Below the pieces are notes generated by a model, which was given only the letters and a program-made list of their open reading frames with translations, made no database searches and had not been told where the DNA came from. From MRBY01 sp943371005 (GTDB lineage Bacteria > Cyanobacteriota > Cyanobacteriia > Cyanobacteriales > MRBY01): DNA of 64,000 nucleotides. Shown piece after piece: positions 9,175-17,503 of this stretch. The translations under genes were made by a program, and so were the position numbers. The stretch lies in the NCBI GenBank assembly GCA_943371005.1, contig CALRTB020000005.1, positions 62,001 to 126,000 of the forward strand, in the 5' to 3' direction. Numbering within the stretch: position 1 is the stretch's first letter; each line of letters begins with the position of its first letter.

Positions 9175-9720
9175 TCAGGATGAATGCTGCTGGGTCATGG
9201 CGATCACGGTTTCTACTGTCAGTTTTTTGATGTCCCCTAGAGTTGGTAAAACGTTATCGCCAGCGTAAATAATTGGTAGCTCATCCTGCTCCCAAACCCA
9301 AACCCGTTCCCGTTGAATATCAATTAACCAAGCTAATGCTGTTCCTTGCCCCAGGCAATGCAGAATTTTATTTTGGAGATCGAGGGTGCTCTGGTCGAGG
9401 AAGCGAATTTCAATCAGCCAGTCCGGTGTTCCCTGTAGTGGGCCATCTTCTGTTAATCTCTCTGCTTTGGCGACTACAATATCTGGCACAGGCGATAGGG
9501 GCGGCACAAGGCAACGCAATTCTTGAATCGCTTCATACTGGGTGGTTTGCTGGTTAATGGCGTTGACCAAATTACGCTGGAGACGGGAGTGGAACAGAGA
9601 TGGCATCGGTTTTTGTTTTGCAGCCCCAAACAGAAATTCCCAAGCAGGCGAAGCTTCGATATTTTTTTGGCGTAAAAAATCGTCTAATTCAGTCGCTATG
9701 GGTTTAGGGATCTGGGTCAT
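9175..9720 (-). CDS. Uma2-family (DUF820) PD-(D/E)XK-like protein
   Basis: A 181-residue member of the large cyanobacterial Uma2/DUF820 family, which has a restriction-endonuclease-like fold. Visible are the VPPLSPVPDIVVA segment (active-site Asp), the GTPDWLIEI strand with the acidic residue after a short spacer, and the TALAWLIDIQRERVWVW block. These genes are numerous in cyanobacteria; their physiological role is unclear and a nuclease function is inferred from fold only. The neighbouring DUF-type gene lies about 40 bases upstream on the same strand. Confidence 0.85.
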   Translation of the reverse strand: MTQIPKPIATELDDFLRQKNIEASPAWEFLFGAAKQKPMPSLFHSRLQRNLVNAINQQTTQYEAIQELRCLVPPLSPVPDIVVAKAERLTEDGPLQGTPDWLIEIRFLDQSTLDLQNKILHCLGQGTALAWLIDIQRERVWVWEQDELPIIYAGDNVLPTLGDIKKLTVETVIAMTQQHSS

Positions 9721-9759
9721 GGGTTCGAGTCGGCAAAAATGACTGGATCAAATGTGGCG

Positions 9760-10257
9760 CTAGGAAATGCCCTTAAGGAATTCCTGGGTTTTTTGCCAAA
9801 GGGTCTGGACAGATTCTTTGAGTTGCATTTTCCGGTCCCATTTCTGAAATTCTGTTTCGTAATCGGTGCCACTGGTTTGCCAGAGTCGCCAACTCCGCAA
9901 AGTAAAAAAGAGTCCCCACAACAGCAGCACATACAGCGACCAGGAGGGATGTCCGGTATCGAGGGTATCCAGGCCAACGAGGAAGCTGTTGATGATGCTG
10001 AAGCGGATCACCCGATTTTTCAGGAGATGGCGACGATATAAATTGAATTCTTGTTTTTTGCTGGTTTCAACCTTGAGGTCGAGCCAAGTCTGTTCGGCAG
10101 CGACGAGGTCGGTTTGGGGGATGCCGAGATCAGCGGCAATTTCTTCGAGTTGGCTGCGGGTCAGTTCGCCATCGGTATCCCGGCGGGCGATCGCCAATTG
10201 GAGAATGGCTTGGATATCTTCAACTTGATAGGTGTCGGGCCCTTGGGGTGCGCTCAT
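9760..10257 (-). CDS. 2TM domain protein
   Basis: A 165-residue protein. The N-terminal ~70 residues form a helical soluble region (YQVEDIQAILQLAIARR, then LTRSQLEEIAADLGI) resembling the SHOCT-like or DNA-binding helices that precede 2TM domains in cyanobacteria. Residues ~75-130 contain two hydrophobic helices separated by a short HPSW turn (RFSIINSFLVGLD and SLYVLLLWGLFFTL). The C-terminus is charged and helical. I chose the ATG at 10257, since the longer frame has no recognisable N-terminus and overlaps the next gene. Function unknown; membrane location inferred. Confidence 0.75.
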   Translation of the reverse strand: MSAPQGPDTYQVEDIQAILQLAIARRDTDGELTRSQLEEIAADLGIPQTDLVAAEQTWLDLKVETSKKQEFNLYRRHLLKNRVIRFSIINSFLVGLDTLDTGHPSWSLYVLLLWGLFFTLRSWRLWQTSGTDYETEFQKWDRKMQLKESVQTLWQKTQEFLKGIS

Positions 10258-10288
10258 CGATGCATCGCAACGAAATGGTTTTCTTCCA

Positions 10289-10591
10289 TTATGCCGAATG
10301 ATTTTCCTCTGCGACGGGGGCGATCGCCCCAAATTCGGCTAACAACGTTTGGGCTTGGCTCGGATTGCAATAGATCAATTCCAATAATTCATCGGGGCTC
10401 ATCTTAAGCAACTTGGCATAGAAACCCACCTCTCCCATCACGCGCGCTTCCCCTTGGCGTAGGTACATGGATAGGCAATGGTGGGCTTGGGTTTCCACGG
10501 CGCGGCCCGTCCGAAAAAAAGCAAGGGCATGGAGCAAACGGTCTTCGTAGGGGGCAAGGGGAGGTAAGGAAAAAGGTTCGGGATGTTTCAT
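10289..10591 (-). CDS. Conserved cyanobacterial hypothetical protein
   Basis: A 100-residue, mostly helical protein with no signal peptide or membrane segment. Its core has the regular feel of a conserved fold (YEDRLLHALAFFRTGR, then SMYLRQGEARVMGEVGFYA). I do not recognise a named domain. It lies 31 bases upstream of the 2TM gene on the same strand and just downstream of an MFS gene, so these may form one transcript. Confidence 0.65.
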   Translation of the reverse strand: MKHPEPFSLPPLAPYEDRLLHALAFFRTGRAVETQAHHCLSMYLRQGEARVMGEVGFYAKLLKMSPDELLELIYCNPSQAQTLLAEFGAIAPVAEENHSA

Positions 10592-10607
10592 CTTAAAAGT
10601 GACTAAA

Positions 10608-11873
10608 CTATGGCTGATTTAAAAATTTTTGGGCATAGCGATCGCCGGTGCGCCCAAGGGCAAATTTAAAGGAAGTACCAATTTTGGCATTGCCCTGGGT
10701 AAGGAAAATAAAGAAAGAAAACAGGGCCAACCCAGCGGCGATCGCAAAAATCCCTTGATAACCGACGGTCTGGGTGACGGTGCCGAGCAACAAACCCGCC
10801 AGGGCAATCCCCACATCAAAGCCGCCAATACAAATAGAATAAACCTTTCCCCGTTCCGCACTAGAAGAACGATCCGACATCAGCGCAATCATCATCGGCA
10901 CGAGAGTCCCTGCCCCTAAACCTTCCACTGCTCCCGCCAGGACAAACCAATTCGTACCGCTGGCATTGGTGAGGATCAGCATTGTCGCCGCGTAACAAAG
11001 CAGACTCCCGCTAATAAACAGACCACGCCCCAGGGTATCTGACGCTTTTCCCACTAGGATACGACTGCTAAAACTAGAAATTGCTGCCGCTCCATAGAAC
11101 AGACCGACATTAAAATTTAAGCCCAGTTCCCGAATGTAGAGGGGGAGAAATGTCACTAAAACGCCAAACACCAAGCCGATGCAGAGCATAATTAGCGACG
11201 GAATATAGAGTCCCTTATGACGAAACAGTTCCGGGTAATCACGGTTGGTTTCTCCTTGGTCGGGGGTCAGGGGATTTTTAGCAACGGCGATCGCCTGGGG
11301 ATTAGACTCTTTAGTCTGACTGGCAAGGAGCAAAGCCCCCACCCCACACAGACCCGACGCCGCAAAGATCCACGGGTAATCGACGACACCCAAGAGGTAG
11401 CCCCCCAACACTGGCCCAATGGACATTCCCACCGGAATCGCCAAACTCATGTAACTGATTACCTCACCTCGGTTTCGTTCTGGGGCCAAATCTACGACCA
11501 GGGCACTGTAACCCGTCGTAAAGGCCGCAATACTAATGCCATGGAACGCTCGCCACACCATCATCTGGGGAATCGAATTTAAAAAGATATATCCCCACGG
11601 GGCGATCGCCACCACCACAGCCCCAATGAGAATCACCCGCTTGCGGCCTTGCTCATCGACCATTTTGCCGAGGCGGGTGCGGGCCAAAAGCAGACCAATG
11701 GCAAAGCAACCCATCACAAAGCCCACCTGCTGATCCGTCGCCCCCAAATCTTGGATATAGGCCGGGAGCACCGGCAATAAACTGGTCATACTCAACCAAA
11801 ATCCAAGGGCTGCTAAAAATAACAAGCCCAAATTCCAGCGCATTTCCGACTGGAGTTGCAAAAAAACCTTCAC
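10608..11873 (-). CDS. Major facilitator superfamily transporter
   Basis: A 421-residue integral membrane protein with about 12 hydrophobic segments in two halves. The MFS signature G.LLARTRLGKMVDEQGRKRV lies after the second helix near residue 70, with a degenerate copy G-KASDTLGRG in the second half. PVGMSIGPVLGGYL resembles the helix-5 motif of drug/H+ antiporters, so an efflux role is plausible. The substrate is unknown. An N-terminal LQSEMRWNLGLLFLAALGFW leads directly into helix 1. Confidence 0.88.
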   Translation of the reverse strand: MKVFLQLQSEMRWNLGLLFLAALGFWLSMTSLLPVLPAYIQDLGATDQQVGFVMGCFAIGLLLARTRLGKMVDEQGRKRVILIGAVVVAIAPWGYIFLNSIPQMMVWRAFHGISIAAFTTGYSALVVDLAPERNRGEVISYMSLAIPVGMSIGPVLGGYLLGVVDYPWIFAASGLCGVGALLLASQTKESNPQAIAVAKNPLTPDQGETNRDYPELFRHKGLYIPSLIMLCIGLVFGVLVTFLPLYIRELGLNFNVGLFYGAAAISSFSSRILVGKASDTLGRGLFISGSLLCYAATMLILTNASGTNWFVLAGAVEGLGAGTLVPMMIALMSDRSSSAERGKVYSICIGGFDVGIALAGLLLGTVTQTVGYQGIFAIAAGLALFSFFIFLTQGNAKIGTSFKFALGRTGDRYAQKFLNQP

Positions 11874-12019
11874 CTAAATTTCCCCAACAATTGCTTGCAT
11901 AGATGGCACATCTTTACAGATTGTAAAGGGATGTTAACAAAGTTGGGGGCGGAGGCCCTTGGCAAAATACGTTAGATTTTTAAAGCACACAATCCTATTC
12001 GCCTCCTGTAAAACCCGTC

Positions 12020-12997
12020 ATGGTGCTGTTTAAAGTCCCCCCCAGCTATACTCTTTCCGAAAACCTCGTCACCACCGAAAGCGTCTATTGGAACCGCCGC
12101 AAATTTATTAAAACCCTTCTGGGAGCCGGGGTGGGCATTGGCCTGACGAGTTGTCAGTCCCAAGATCAGCAGTACAGCGCCCTCCGCAAAACTTTAGATT
12201 TACCAAAACTAGCCGCCAGCAAAAATCCCGACTTTCGGAAAATTGGCGATCGCCCGATCACCAAAGAACTCTTTGCCGGCCAATACAATAATTTCTACGA
12301 ATTTGGCGGGACCAAAGGCATCTGGCAAAACGCCCAAAACCTCCCCACTAACCCCTGGCAAGTAGAAGTGGGTGGCCTCGTAAACAACCCCCAAACCTAC
12401 GATATCGACGACCTCAAAACGAAATTCCCCCTCGAAGAGCGCATTTATCGCTTCCGTTGTGTAGAGGCCTGGTCAATGGTGTTGCCCTGGATTGGCTTCC
12501 CGATGCGTGAACTGATCAAAGCCGTCGAACCTACAGCCCAAGCAAAATTTGTCCGCTTCACTAGCTATTACGATGAAAATGTCACCTACGGCCCCAGTTT
12601 CCACCTGGGGAATTTGCCCTGGCCCTACACCGAGGGACTGCGCATCGAAGAAATGAATAATGAACTGGCCTTCTTTGCCTTAGGAATCTATGGCCATGAT
12701 CTCCCCAAACAGCACGGCGCGCCCCTGCGGATGGTGATTCCCTGGAAATACGGCTTCAAGGGCGCAAAATCCATCATCAAAATTGAATTCCTCGCCGAGC
12801 AACCTGCCACCTATTGGAACACCATCGACGGCCATGAGTACAAATTTGAAGCCAACGTCGAACCCAATGTGCCCCACCCCCGCTGGTCTCAAGCCACCGA
12901 AAAATTTATCGGCAATACCCCAGAATTTAGCTGGGAAATGAAGGAAACACTCCCCTACAATGGCTACGGCGAATATGTTGCCAGCCTCTACAGTTAG
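12020..12997 (+). CDS. msrP: Protein-methionine-sulfoxide reductase catalytic subunit (YedY/MsrP)
   Basis: Molybdopterin oxidoreductase that repairs oxidised methionines in exported proteins. The N-terminus carries a twin-arginine signal (NRRKFIKTLLGAG near residues 26-38) followed by a small hydrophobic stretch. The sulfite-oxidase fold follows, with the molybdenum-ligand cysteine in RFRCVEAWSM near residue 148, and GAPLRMVIPWKYGFK with KSIIKIEF. The 325-residue length fits. The haem membrane partner MsrQ is not adjacent. Its stop lies only 14 bases from the convergent SDR gene. Confidence 0.92.
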   Translation: MVLFKVPPSYTLSENLVTTESVYWNRRKFIKTLLGAGVGIGLTSCQSQDQQYSALRKTLDLPKLAASKNPDFRKIGDRPITKELFAGQYNNFYEFGGTKGIWQNAQNLPTNPWQVEVGGLVNNPQTYDIDDLKTKFPLEERIYRFRCVEAWSMVLPWIGFPMRELIKAVEPTAQAKFVRFTSYYDENVTYGPSFHLGNLPWPYTEGLRIEEMNNELAFFALGIYGHDLPKQHGAPLRMVIPWKYGFKGAKSIIKIEFLAEQPATYWNTIDGHEYKFEANVEPNVPHPRWSQATEKFIGNTPEFSWEMKETLPYNGYGEYVASLYS

Positions 12998-13011
12998 GAA
13001 TAATTAAATAT

Positions 13012-13677
13012 TTACCAGGGCAAAATTTCCCCGTTAGCGTGCCAAAAAGTGCCTGTATTATCGAGATTCAGTTCCTCAATGCGGGCTAGCAACCCTTTCA
13101 CTGCCACGGCGGGACTAATGCCATCTTCCCGAAAATTAATCATGCGGGTTTTCACAAGGCCAGGGTGCAAAATGCCCACTGCGATGCCCTGGGGTTTGAG
13201 ATCAATCGCCAAGGATTTCCCGGCCATAGAAAGGGCCACCTTCGACATCCGATAGCCGTAGGAACCACCAGAGGTGTTGTCCTCAATGGAACCCATACGG
13301 CTGGTCATCAGAATCACTTTTGAACCAGATTTGAGATTTGGCAAAAGGGCTTGGGTAAAACGTAGCGGGCCAAGGGCATTGACTTCAAATTGACGCCGAA
13401 TACTCTCAAAATCTAAATTATCTAAATTGACTCGTTCTATAATGCCGGCATTGTTAATTAAAACGTCGATGGTTTCTCCCTGGAGATCTTGGGCAAGGTG
13501 TTTGACTGCATCAGCATTTGTCAGATCTACATCGGCTTTTACCGTTACCCCTAGTTGCAGCAGTTCCTCAGAAGGAGTACGACAAACAGCAATCACCTGA
13601 TGGCCTTGGGCTGTGAGTTGACGGCAGTATTCCAGGCCAATGCCCCGGTTTGTGCCAGTGATGAGATAGGTTGCCAT
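13012..13677 (-). CDS. Short-chain dehydrogenase/reductase
   Basis: A 221-residue classical SDR. The NAD(P)-binding TGTNRGIG lies at residues 7-14, NNAG follows in mid-protein, and the catalytic tetrad is represented by SRMGS and YGYRMSK. The later HPGLVKTRM matches the PG motif. The substrate is unknown; C-factor or CsgA-like short SDRs look most similar. I chose the ATG at 13677 because the fold begins with MATYLITG there; the longer open frame has an unconserved lead that overlaps birA. Confidence 0.88.
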   Translation of the reverse strand: MATYLITGTNRGIGLEYCRQLTAQGHQVIAVCRTPSEELLQLGVTVKADVDLTNADAVKHLAQDLQGETIDVLINNAGIIERVNLDNLDFESIRRQFEVNALGPLRFTQALLPNLKSGSKVILMTSRMGSIEDNTSGGSYGYRMSKVALSMAGKSLAIDLKPQGIAVGILHPGLVKTRMINFREDGISPAVAVKGLLARIEELNLDNTGTFWHANGEILPW

Positions 13678-13750
13678 ATTCTTGAATGTTTGTTTTGAGA
13701 CAACGATTTGCAGTGTGGCAAGCTTCCTTAGGAAAGTCAAATTTAGAGCA

Positions 13751-14524
13751 TTATTCATAGCCAAGGGAAATCTGGCCAGGGGGAATTTTGATGATGCTAC
13801 TGGCACCGGGGGCGACGAGTTTAACCAGTAGCTCGCCCTTTTGATTGACACCAGTAATGACCCCTTTGTGGCCTTCGTAGGTGATTGTTTCGCCTAGGTT
13901 TTTGAGGTGTTTTAAATAATCCGGCAAGATATTTTCAATGGAACTGTGAGCTAATTTTTGCGTCCCATGCAAAATTCCGGCAATGACCAAAGCAGCAAGG
14001 CGATCGCCTTCGATTTTTAGCGTCCCTTGCCAGAACTGTTCGAGGTTAATACCCGTCGGGGGGACGGGATTTTGGTAGTTAAGACCGACCCCGACTACTG
14101 CGGCGCTAATTTTGCCCTGGGAGACTTTCGTTTCTGTTTTAATACCCCCCAGTTTCTTGCCTTGCAAAAGAAGATCATTGGGCCATTTAATTTGTACGGG
14201 AATCCCTTGCTCTTGTAACCTCTCGATAATGCCCCAAACGCTAGCCAGGGTTAGGCTATAGGCAAATTGAGGGTCTAATTCTACGGGCACCAAGACCGAC
14301 AGATATAATCCCCCCGGCGCTGAAATCCAAGTGCGTCCCCATTGGCCCCGTCCTGCGGTCTGGGCTAAGGCGATCGCCACCCTCGGCATCGTGCATTGCC
14401 CTTGATACCGTTGCCACAGGAGTGCATTGGTAGAGTCAAGCTCCGGGAAAATTTCGATGGGTATCGTCGTTTCACAAGCAAGAAGAGTGCTTAAAGCCCC
14501 TTGAATCGCATCAGGATCGAACAC
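13751..14524 (-). CDS. birA: Biotin--[acetyl-CoA-carboxylase] ligase
   Basis: Attaches biotin to the carrier lysine of AccB, whose gene lies in this same window at 47.9 kb. The class I form without an N-terminal DNA-binding domain is indicated by the 257-residue length. Key motifs: LDSTN, QTAGRGQWGRTW (biotinyl-AMP loop), KWPNDLLLQGKKLGGI and the C-terminal SH3-like segment with ITGVNQKGELLV. Without a helix-turn-helix it should not act as a repressor. Confidence 0.95.
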   Translation of the reverse strand: MFDPDAIQGALSTLLACETTIPIEIFPELDSTNALLWQRYQGQCTMPRVAIALAQTAGRGQWGRTWISAPGGLYLSVLVPVELDPQFAYSLTLASVWGIIERLQEQGIPVQIKWPNDLLLQGKKLGGIKTETKVSQGKISAAVVGVGLNYQNPVPPTGINLEQFWQGTLKIEGDRLAALVIAGILHGTQKLAHSSIENILPDYLKHLKNLGETITYEGHKGVITGVNQKGELLVKLVAPGASSIIKIPPGQISLGYE

Positions 14525-14639
14525 GGTCGGTAAATATTTCTATCGCTTTTCTCAAATAGCGTACCTTGCACTGCCCCTCACCCCAGGAATTTGCTAAAGT
14601 GAAACGCCAGTGTTCTTTTTCGGAAAGTCTCCTCTGCCC

Positions 14640-15929
14640 ATGGTTGCTAGCCCTGTGTCTCCCCAAATGACCCACCGCACCGTCCTCAAAAATGGGATTA
14701 CCCTGATTGTGACGGAAAATCCTGTGGCGGATTTAGTGGCAGCGCGTTTATTTTTCCCCCAGGCGGGCGGACGGTGGGAATCCCTCGACCAAGCGGGTTT
14801 ATTTCATCTTCTAGCAGCGGTGATCACGAAAGGCACCAACCGTTACAGTGCCGTCGAAATCGCGGAACAAATAGAATCCATCGGGGCGAGCCTCGGCGCG
14901 AGTGCGTCCAACGATTATGTGGCCCTCAGTCTCAAAACCGTCACAAAGGATTTCTACACTATTTTTAAGCTGGCAGCAGAAATCCTCCGGGAACCCACTT
15001 TCCCTCCCGAAGAGGTGGAGCTAGAGCGCAAAATTACCCTACAAAATATCCGTTCCCAAATGGAGCAGCCCTTTAATGTGGCCTATGACCTCCTCCGGAG
15101 CCAGATGTACCCCCGGCATCCCTACGGCCAATCCATTTTAGGGACAGCGGCAACGGTAGCGCGGTTTACGGCTACAGATTTACGCCAGGCCCACCAAACC
15201 CATTTCCGGCCAGACAATTTGGTAATTAGCCTCTCCGGTCGGCTGACCCTAGAACAGGCAGAGGCAATTGTGGAACAGACCCTAGGGGATTGGCAAAACC
15301 CGACAACGCCGCTACCCACCCTAGAGATCGCGCCATTGCAACCCCAGGGAGGCGTTTGGACGAAGGAAAAAGATAGTCAACAGGCGATTATTATCTTGGG
15401 CTATCTGACGGGAACGGTGGCCGATGATGATTTTTTTGCCTTGAAACTTCTCAGCACTTATTTGGGTAATGGGCTATCTAGTCGGCTGTTTGTGGAATTG
15501 CGAGAAAAACAAGGGCTCGCCTACGATGTGTCGGCGTTTTTTCCCACGCGCTTGAGTCAATCTCAATTTATTACCTACATCGGTACGGCCCCTCAAAATA
15601 CGGCGATCGCCCTCAACGGATTGCACCAAGAAATTCAACGGCTAGTGGCAGCCCCCCTCACGGAAGCAGATTTGCAAATTGCGAAAAACAAGCTCCTTGG
15701 TCAGTATGCCCTAGGAAAACAGACCAACGCCGAATTGGCACAAATTTTTGGTTGGTATGAGAGCATTGGCCTTGGCATCGACTTTGATCAAGCTTTCCAG
15801 CACCACATCGAAAAGATCACAACGGCGGAAACCCATCAGGCAGCCCAACGTCATTTTCAACATCCCTATGTGTCGGTGGTGGGCTCCCAAACGGCCCTTT
15901 CCCTGATCGAAGATCTTCAGCTATCGTAA
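14640..15929 (+). CDS. M16-family metallopeptidase (insulinase-like)
   Basis: A 429-residue M16 peptidase-like subunit. The first domain starts with LKNGITLIV, but the zinc-binding HXXEH reads FHLLA-type in GLFHLLAAVITKGT, so the usual histidine pair is not conserved. This suggests the non-catalytic partner of a two-subunit M16B protease. The second domain carries the conserved REKQGLAYDVSAFF. I chose the ATG at 14640; a GTG at 14610 is in frame. Its last codons (IEDLQLS) are repeated 572 bases downstream as part of a tandem duplication. Confidence 0.88.
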   Translation: MVASPVSPQMTHRTVLKNGITLIVTENPVADLVAARLFFPQAGGRWESLDQAGLFHLLAAVITKGTNRYSAVEIAEQIESIGASLGASASNDYVALSLKTVTKDFYTIFKLAAEILREPTFPPEEVELERKITLQNIRSQMEQPFNVAYDLLRSQMYPRHPYGQSILGTAATVARFTATDLRQAHQTHFRPDNLVISLSGRLTLEQAEAIVEQTLGDWQNPTTPLPTLEIAPLQPQGGVWTKEKDSQQAIIILGYLTGTVADDDFFALKLLSTYLGNGLSSRLFVELREKQGLAYDVSAFFPTRLSQSQFITYIGTAPQNTAIALNGLHQEIQRLVAAPLTEADLQIAKNKLLGQYALGKQTNAELAQIFGWYESIGLGIDFDQAFQHHIEKITTAETHQAAQRHFQHPYVSVVGSQTALSLIEDLQLS

Positions 15930-15952
15930 AAGGCGATTGCCCCCTAAACATC

Positions 15953-16501
15953 ATGAAGAAAATCGTCATGTCTGCGCGTCAAAACGTTTTTAATTTAGGT
16001 CTATCGACAGCCCTGATTTTAGCCAGTAGCCTCGGCCTCAGCCCACTGGTCAGCGCCCAAGCTCCCCGACCAGAATTGCGCATCGGCAGCACGGGGACTG
16101 TAGTTCAAGGGTTGCAAACCGCCTTCCGACTAATGGGCTACTACAGCGGCGAAACCACAGGTACCTACGACGAAGCCACGGTGATCGCGGTTTACCAATT
16201 TCAAAAAGCCGCCCAAATTCCCCAGACTGGCGTCATGGACAGCACCACTTGGGAAACCTTATTTCCGATTTCTGCGGCGAATTTCCCTGTTGCGGAGAGC
16301 CAAACCCCGACAGCCGCGACCACTAGCCCAGCAGCAGCCCAGAACGAAACACCTGCAACTCCAGCCCAGGCGGCGACATCAGAGGCGATAGATTCAAACG
16401 CAACCCCCAGTACCAGCATAGATCCAGATACGCTGCCCCTGTTAAATACGCTGCCCCTGTTAAAGGAAGGTAGGGAAATCGAAGATTTTCAGTTATCGTA
16501 A
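15953..16501 (+). CDS. Peptidoglycan-binding domain protein, truncated tandem copy
   Basis: A 182-residue exported protein. The signal peptide ends near LVSAQAPRP (about residue 36). One PG_binding_1 repeat follows (ELRIGSTGTVVQGLQTAF through TGVMDSTTWETLF), then an Ala/Pro/Thr-rich linker. The second PG-binding repeat found in the next gene is missing. Instead the frame ends EDFQLS, which copies the last residues of the upstream M16 gene. It is therefore the copy truncated by the tandem duplication. Its start follows the M16 stop by 23 bases. Whether the product is stable and useful is unknown. Confidence 0.85.
   Translation: MKKIVMSARQNVFNLGLSTALILASSLGLSPLVSAQAPRPELRIGSTGTVVQGLQTAFRLMGYYSGETTGTYDEATVIAVYQFQKAAQIPQTGVMDSTTWETLFPISAANFPVAESQTPTAATTSPAAAQNETPATPAQAATSEAIDSNATPSTSIDPDTLPLLNTLPLLKEGREIEDFQLS
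16430..16465 (+). repeat. 18-bp direct repeat inside the linker
   Basis: ACGCTGCCCCTGTTAAA followed by T or G occurs twice in direct succession. It encodes LPLLNTLPLLK in the truncated copy. The intact downstream copy has one such unit (TLPLLKEG), so this is a small in-frame expansion specific to copy one. Confidence 0.85.
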
Positions 16502-16524
16502 AAGGCGATCGCCCCCTAAACATC

Positions 16525-17220
16525 ATGAAGAAAATCGTCATGTCTACGCGTCAAACCGTTTTTAATTTAGGTCTATCGACGGCCCTGATTTTCTCCAGTA
16601 GCCTCGGCCTCAGCCCACTGGTAAGTGCCCAAGCTCCTCGACCAGAATTGCGCATCGGCAGCACGGGGACTGTAGTTCAAGAGTTACAAACCACCCTCCG
16701 ACTGCTGGGCTACTACAGCGGCGAAACCACCGGTACCTACGACGAAGCGACCGTGATCGCGGTTTACCAATTTCAAAAGGCTGGCCAAATTCCCCAGACT
16801 GGCGTCATGGATAGCACCACTTGGGAAACCTTATTTCCGATTTCTGCGGCAAACTTTCCCGTTGCTGAGGGCCAAGCCCCGACACCCGCGACCAGTAGCC
16901 CAATAACAGCAGCCCAGAACGAAACACCTGCAACCCCAGCCCAGGAAGCGACAGATTCCAACGAAACCCCCAGTACTAGCGCAAAGCAAACTGCCGCCAG
17001 CACAGATCCAGATACACTGCCCCTTTTAAAGGAAGGCATGGAAGGGGATTCGGTAAAACTCTTGCAAACTCGCCTGCAGGCACTAGGCTATTACACAGGC
17101 AATATTGATGGTATTTTTGGCCCTAATACTCGCATTGCCGTCATTGCTGCCCAAACCGCCTTGAAATTAGACGGAGATGGAATTGTTGGTGCTCAAACAT
17201 GGCGTAAATTACTAAACTAA
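16525..17220 (+). CDS. Secreted protein with two peptidoglycan-binding domains
   Basis: A 231-residue exported protein. It has a signal peptide (cleavage near SAQAPRP), a first PG_binding_1 repeat at about residues 40-100, an Ala/Thr/Pro linker and a second PG_binding_1 repeat at about 170-231 (GDSVKLLQTRLQALGYY through GIVGAQTWRKLL). The two repeats are typical of cyanobacterial cell-wall-binding proteins without a catalytic domain. It is the full-length member of the tandem pair and the likely ancestral gene. Confidence 0.88.
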   Translation: MKKIVMSTRQTVFNLGLSTALIFSSSLGLSPLVSAQAPRPELRIGSTGTVVQELQTTLRLLGYYSGETTGTYDEATVIAVYQFQKAGQIPQTGVMDSTTWETLFPISAANFPVAEGQAPTPATSSPITAAQNETPATPAQEATDSNETPSTSAKQTAASTDPDTLPLLKEGMEGDSVKLLQTRLQALGYYTGNIDGIFGPNTRIAVIAAQTALKLDGDGIVGAQTWRKLLN

Positions 17221-17295
17221 ATTTATTACTAATCTCAAACTAAAAGTCTTACAATCGGCTAAATCCCCACTGTTAACCATTATTTTTTAGTATTT

Positions 17296-17490
17296 ATGGA
17301 ATTTACGATTACTGTGCCGACCATTGCCTGTGAAGTCTGCGGTCAAACCATTACAAAAGCCATCCAAAATCAAGATCAAAATGCCCAAGTTACTGTCGAT
17401 GTTCCTCACAAAATAGTTTCGATTCAGACAACACTTTCTGAAACTGCCTTAAAAAATATCATCACTGAAGCAGGCCATACTCCCGCCTAG
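17296..17490 (+). CDS. Heavy-metal-associated (HMA) domain protein
   Basis: A 64-residue single-domain protein of ferredoxin-like HMA type. It starts with a beta strand (MEFTITVPTIACEVC), has the metal site CEVC at residues 13-16, then a helix (GQTITKAIQNQ) and two further strands. The usual Met/His before the CxxC is replaced by Ala. Copper chaperones of this size feed metal to P-type ATPases, but none is adjacent. The next gene, a K+ channel, starts 13 bases downstream, so the two are probably co-transcribed. Confidence 0.78.
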   Translation: MEFTITVPTIACEVCGQTITKAIQNQDQNAQVTVDVPHKIVSIQTTLSETALKNIITEAGHTPA

Positions 17491-17503
17491 GACAGCACCG
17501 CCG

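Larger units (their letters stand above)
15906..17045 (+). repeat. 572-bp-period tandem duplication
   Basis: The sequence from the 3' end of the M16 gene (starting ATCGAAGAT at 15906) through the first peptidoglycan-binding gene recurs from 16478 onward with only scattered substitutions. The duplicated unit covers the M16 stop region, the intergenic HIP1-like site (GGCGATTGCC in copy one, GGCGATCGCC in copy two), the start codon, the signal peptide and the first PG-binding domain. The junction lies just after KEGRE of copy one, where KEGMEG continues in the intact copy two. Small linker indels separate the copies. Confidence 0.9.
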
